Origin: Campylobacterales bacterium
GTDB taxonomy: Bacteria; Campylobacterota; Campylobacteria; Campylobacterales; QNZT01
NCBI GenBank assembly: GCA_027081495.1
Contig: JALWKJ010000251.1
Location: forward strand, 1-6,407
DNA length: 6,407 nt
Reading direction: 5' to 3'
Shown here: positions 6,230-6,407 of the stretch, piece after piece
Layout of the letters: each line of letters starts with the position of its first letter
How positions within the stretch are numbered: position 1 is the first letter of the stretch
Notes under the pieces: model-generated
Seen by the model: the letters and a program-made list of their open reading frames with translations, nothing else
Database searches by the model: none
Told to the model about the DNA's origin: nothing
Position numbers and translations under genes: made by a program

Positions 6230-6258
6230 GTTATAACAAAATATTACTGTCGGTTCAA
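6230..6258 (-). promoter_or_regulatory. candidate promoter of the DUF433 remnant
   Basis: On the minus strand TTGAAC (6253-6258) and TATAAC (6230-6235) are separated by exactly 17 bp, a sigma-70-like pair, about 32 nt before the expected start codon and with the AAAGGA ribosome site in between. It is one of the few places in the window with a recognisable -35. Confidence 0.45.
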
Positions 6259-6407
6259 GTTGAGCGCCAATCTTTTAAGTTTCAAACCGTTCCTGTGAAT
6301 TGATGTTATTCGTTGTAGATGAGAGTTTCTAAAGATGATTGGATACTTATGGGTGTATTAGTTCTTGATTAACTCTAGCTTAAATACATTTTAGTTAAGA
6401 TTATTAT
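6259..6407. other. stretch without a supportable gene
   Basis: I find no gene, RNA or repeat array here. Reading frames are broken by stops on both strands. Short open pieces exist (plus strand 6217-6303, ending in FKFQTVPVN; plus strand 6319-6372, 17 codons) but none can be assigned. The end is AT-rich with a weak inverted repeat TTAACT/AGTTAA (about 6369-6398). Together with the truncated DUF433 gene next to it, this suggests decayed sequence. Confidence 0.4.

Noticed and set aside
6252..6270. GGTTCAAGT looks like the T-loop of a second tRNA or an attachment-site copy of the tRNA 3' end.
   Set aside because: The flanking bases do not form a T-stem, no acceptor strand or CCA follows, and it does not match the tRNA-Glu 3' end beyond the generic T-loop.
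6217..6303. Plus-strand open piece ending in VERQSFKFQTVPVN.
   Set aside because: It has no start codon or ribosome site, overlaps the promoter of the DUF433 remnant, and matches no family I recognise.
6319..6372. Short plus-strand frame MRVSKDDWILMGVLVLD that resembles the start of a TetR-family regulator.
   Set aside because: It ends after 17 codons, has no ribosome site, and the sequence after the stop gives no clear helix-turn-helix in any frame. It may be a decayed start, but the match is too short to claim.
6241..6407. Possible CRISPR repeat (GTTTC-like starts at 6279 and 6326).
   Set aside because: No unit of 20 or more bases occurs twice and the spacing is not regular.

Overview
The window looks like chromosomal DNA of a low-GC Gram-negative bacterium, most likely in the Campylobacterota (Epsilonproteobacteria; perhaps a Sulfurimonas- or Sulfurovum-type organism). 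The reasons are the AT-rich coding sequence with heavy use of AGA (Arg) and ATA (Ile), T-rich promoter regions with a -10 box but no clear -35, the 5S rRNA tail, and an outer-membrane lipoprotein. The genus cannot be fixed from the sequence alone.

Layout: the 3' end of a 5S rRNA gene (1-90) closes an rRNA operon. After a T-rich gap comes a tightly packed plus-strand operon: two single-domain PqiA membrane proteins, PqiB with three MCE domains, the lipoprotein PqiC, and a fifth gene that starts inside the pqiC stop codon. Together the first four encode a PqiABC/MCE lipid-trafficking bridge: PqiA in the inner membrane, the PqiB tube across the periplasm, and the PqiC ring at the outer membrane. 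The fifth gene encodes a cytosolic-looking fusion of a formyltransferase-like fold and a GINT1-N type beta-propeller. It is the most unusual part of the window.

A minus-strand gene for a protein with three zinc ribbons (zf-TFIIB type) ends only 2 bp from the operon. Beyond it is a tRNA-Glu gene with anticodon CUC and an encoded CCA. Immediately behind the tRNA 3' end, on the opposite strand, lies a DUF433 antitoxin remnant. Its homology stops within a few bases of the tRNA, its start codon is probably lost (ATA), and no toxin partner is present. This looks like the scar of an integration or deletion at the tRNA gene. The last roughly 150 bp hold no gene I can support.
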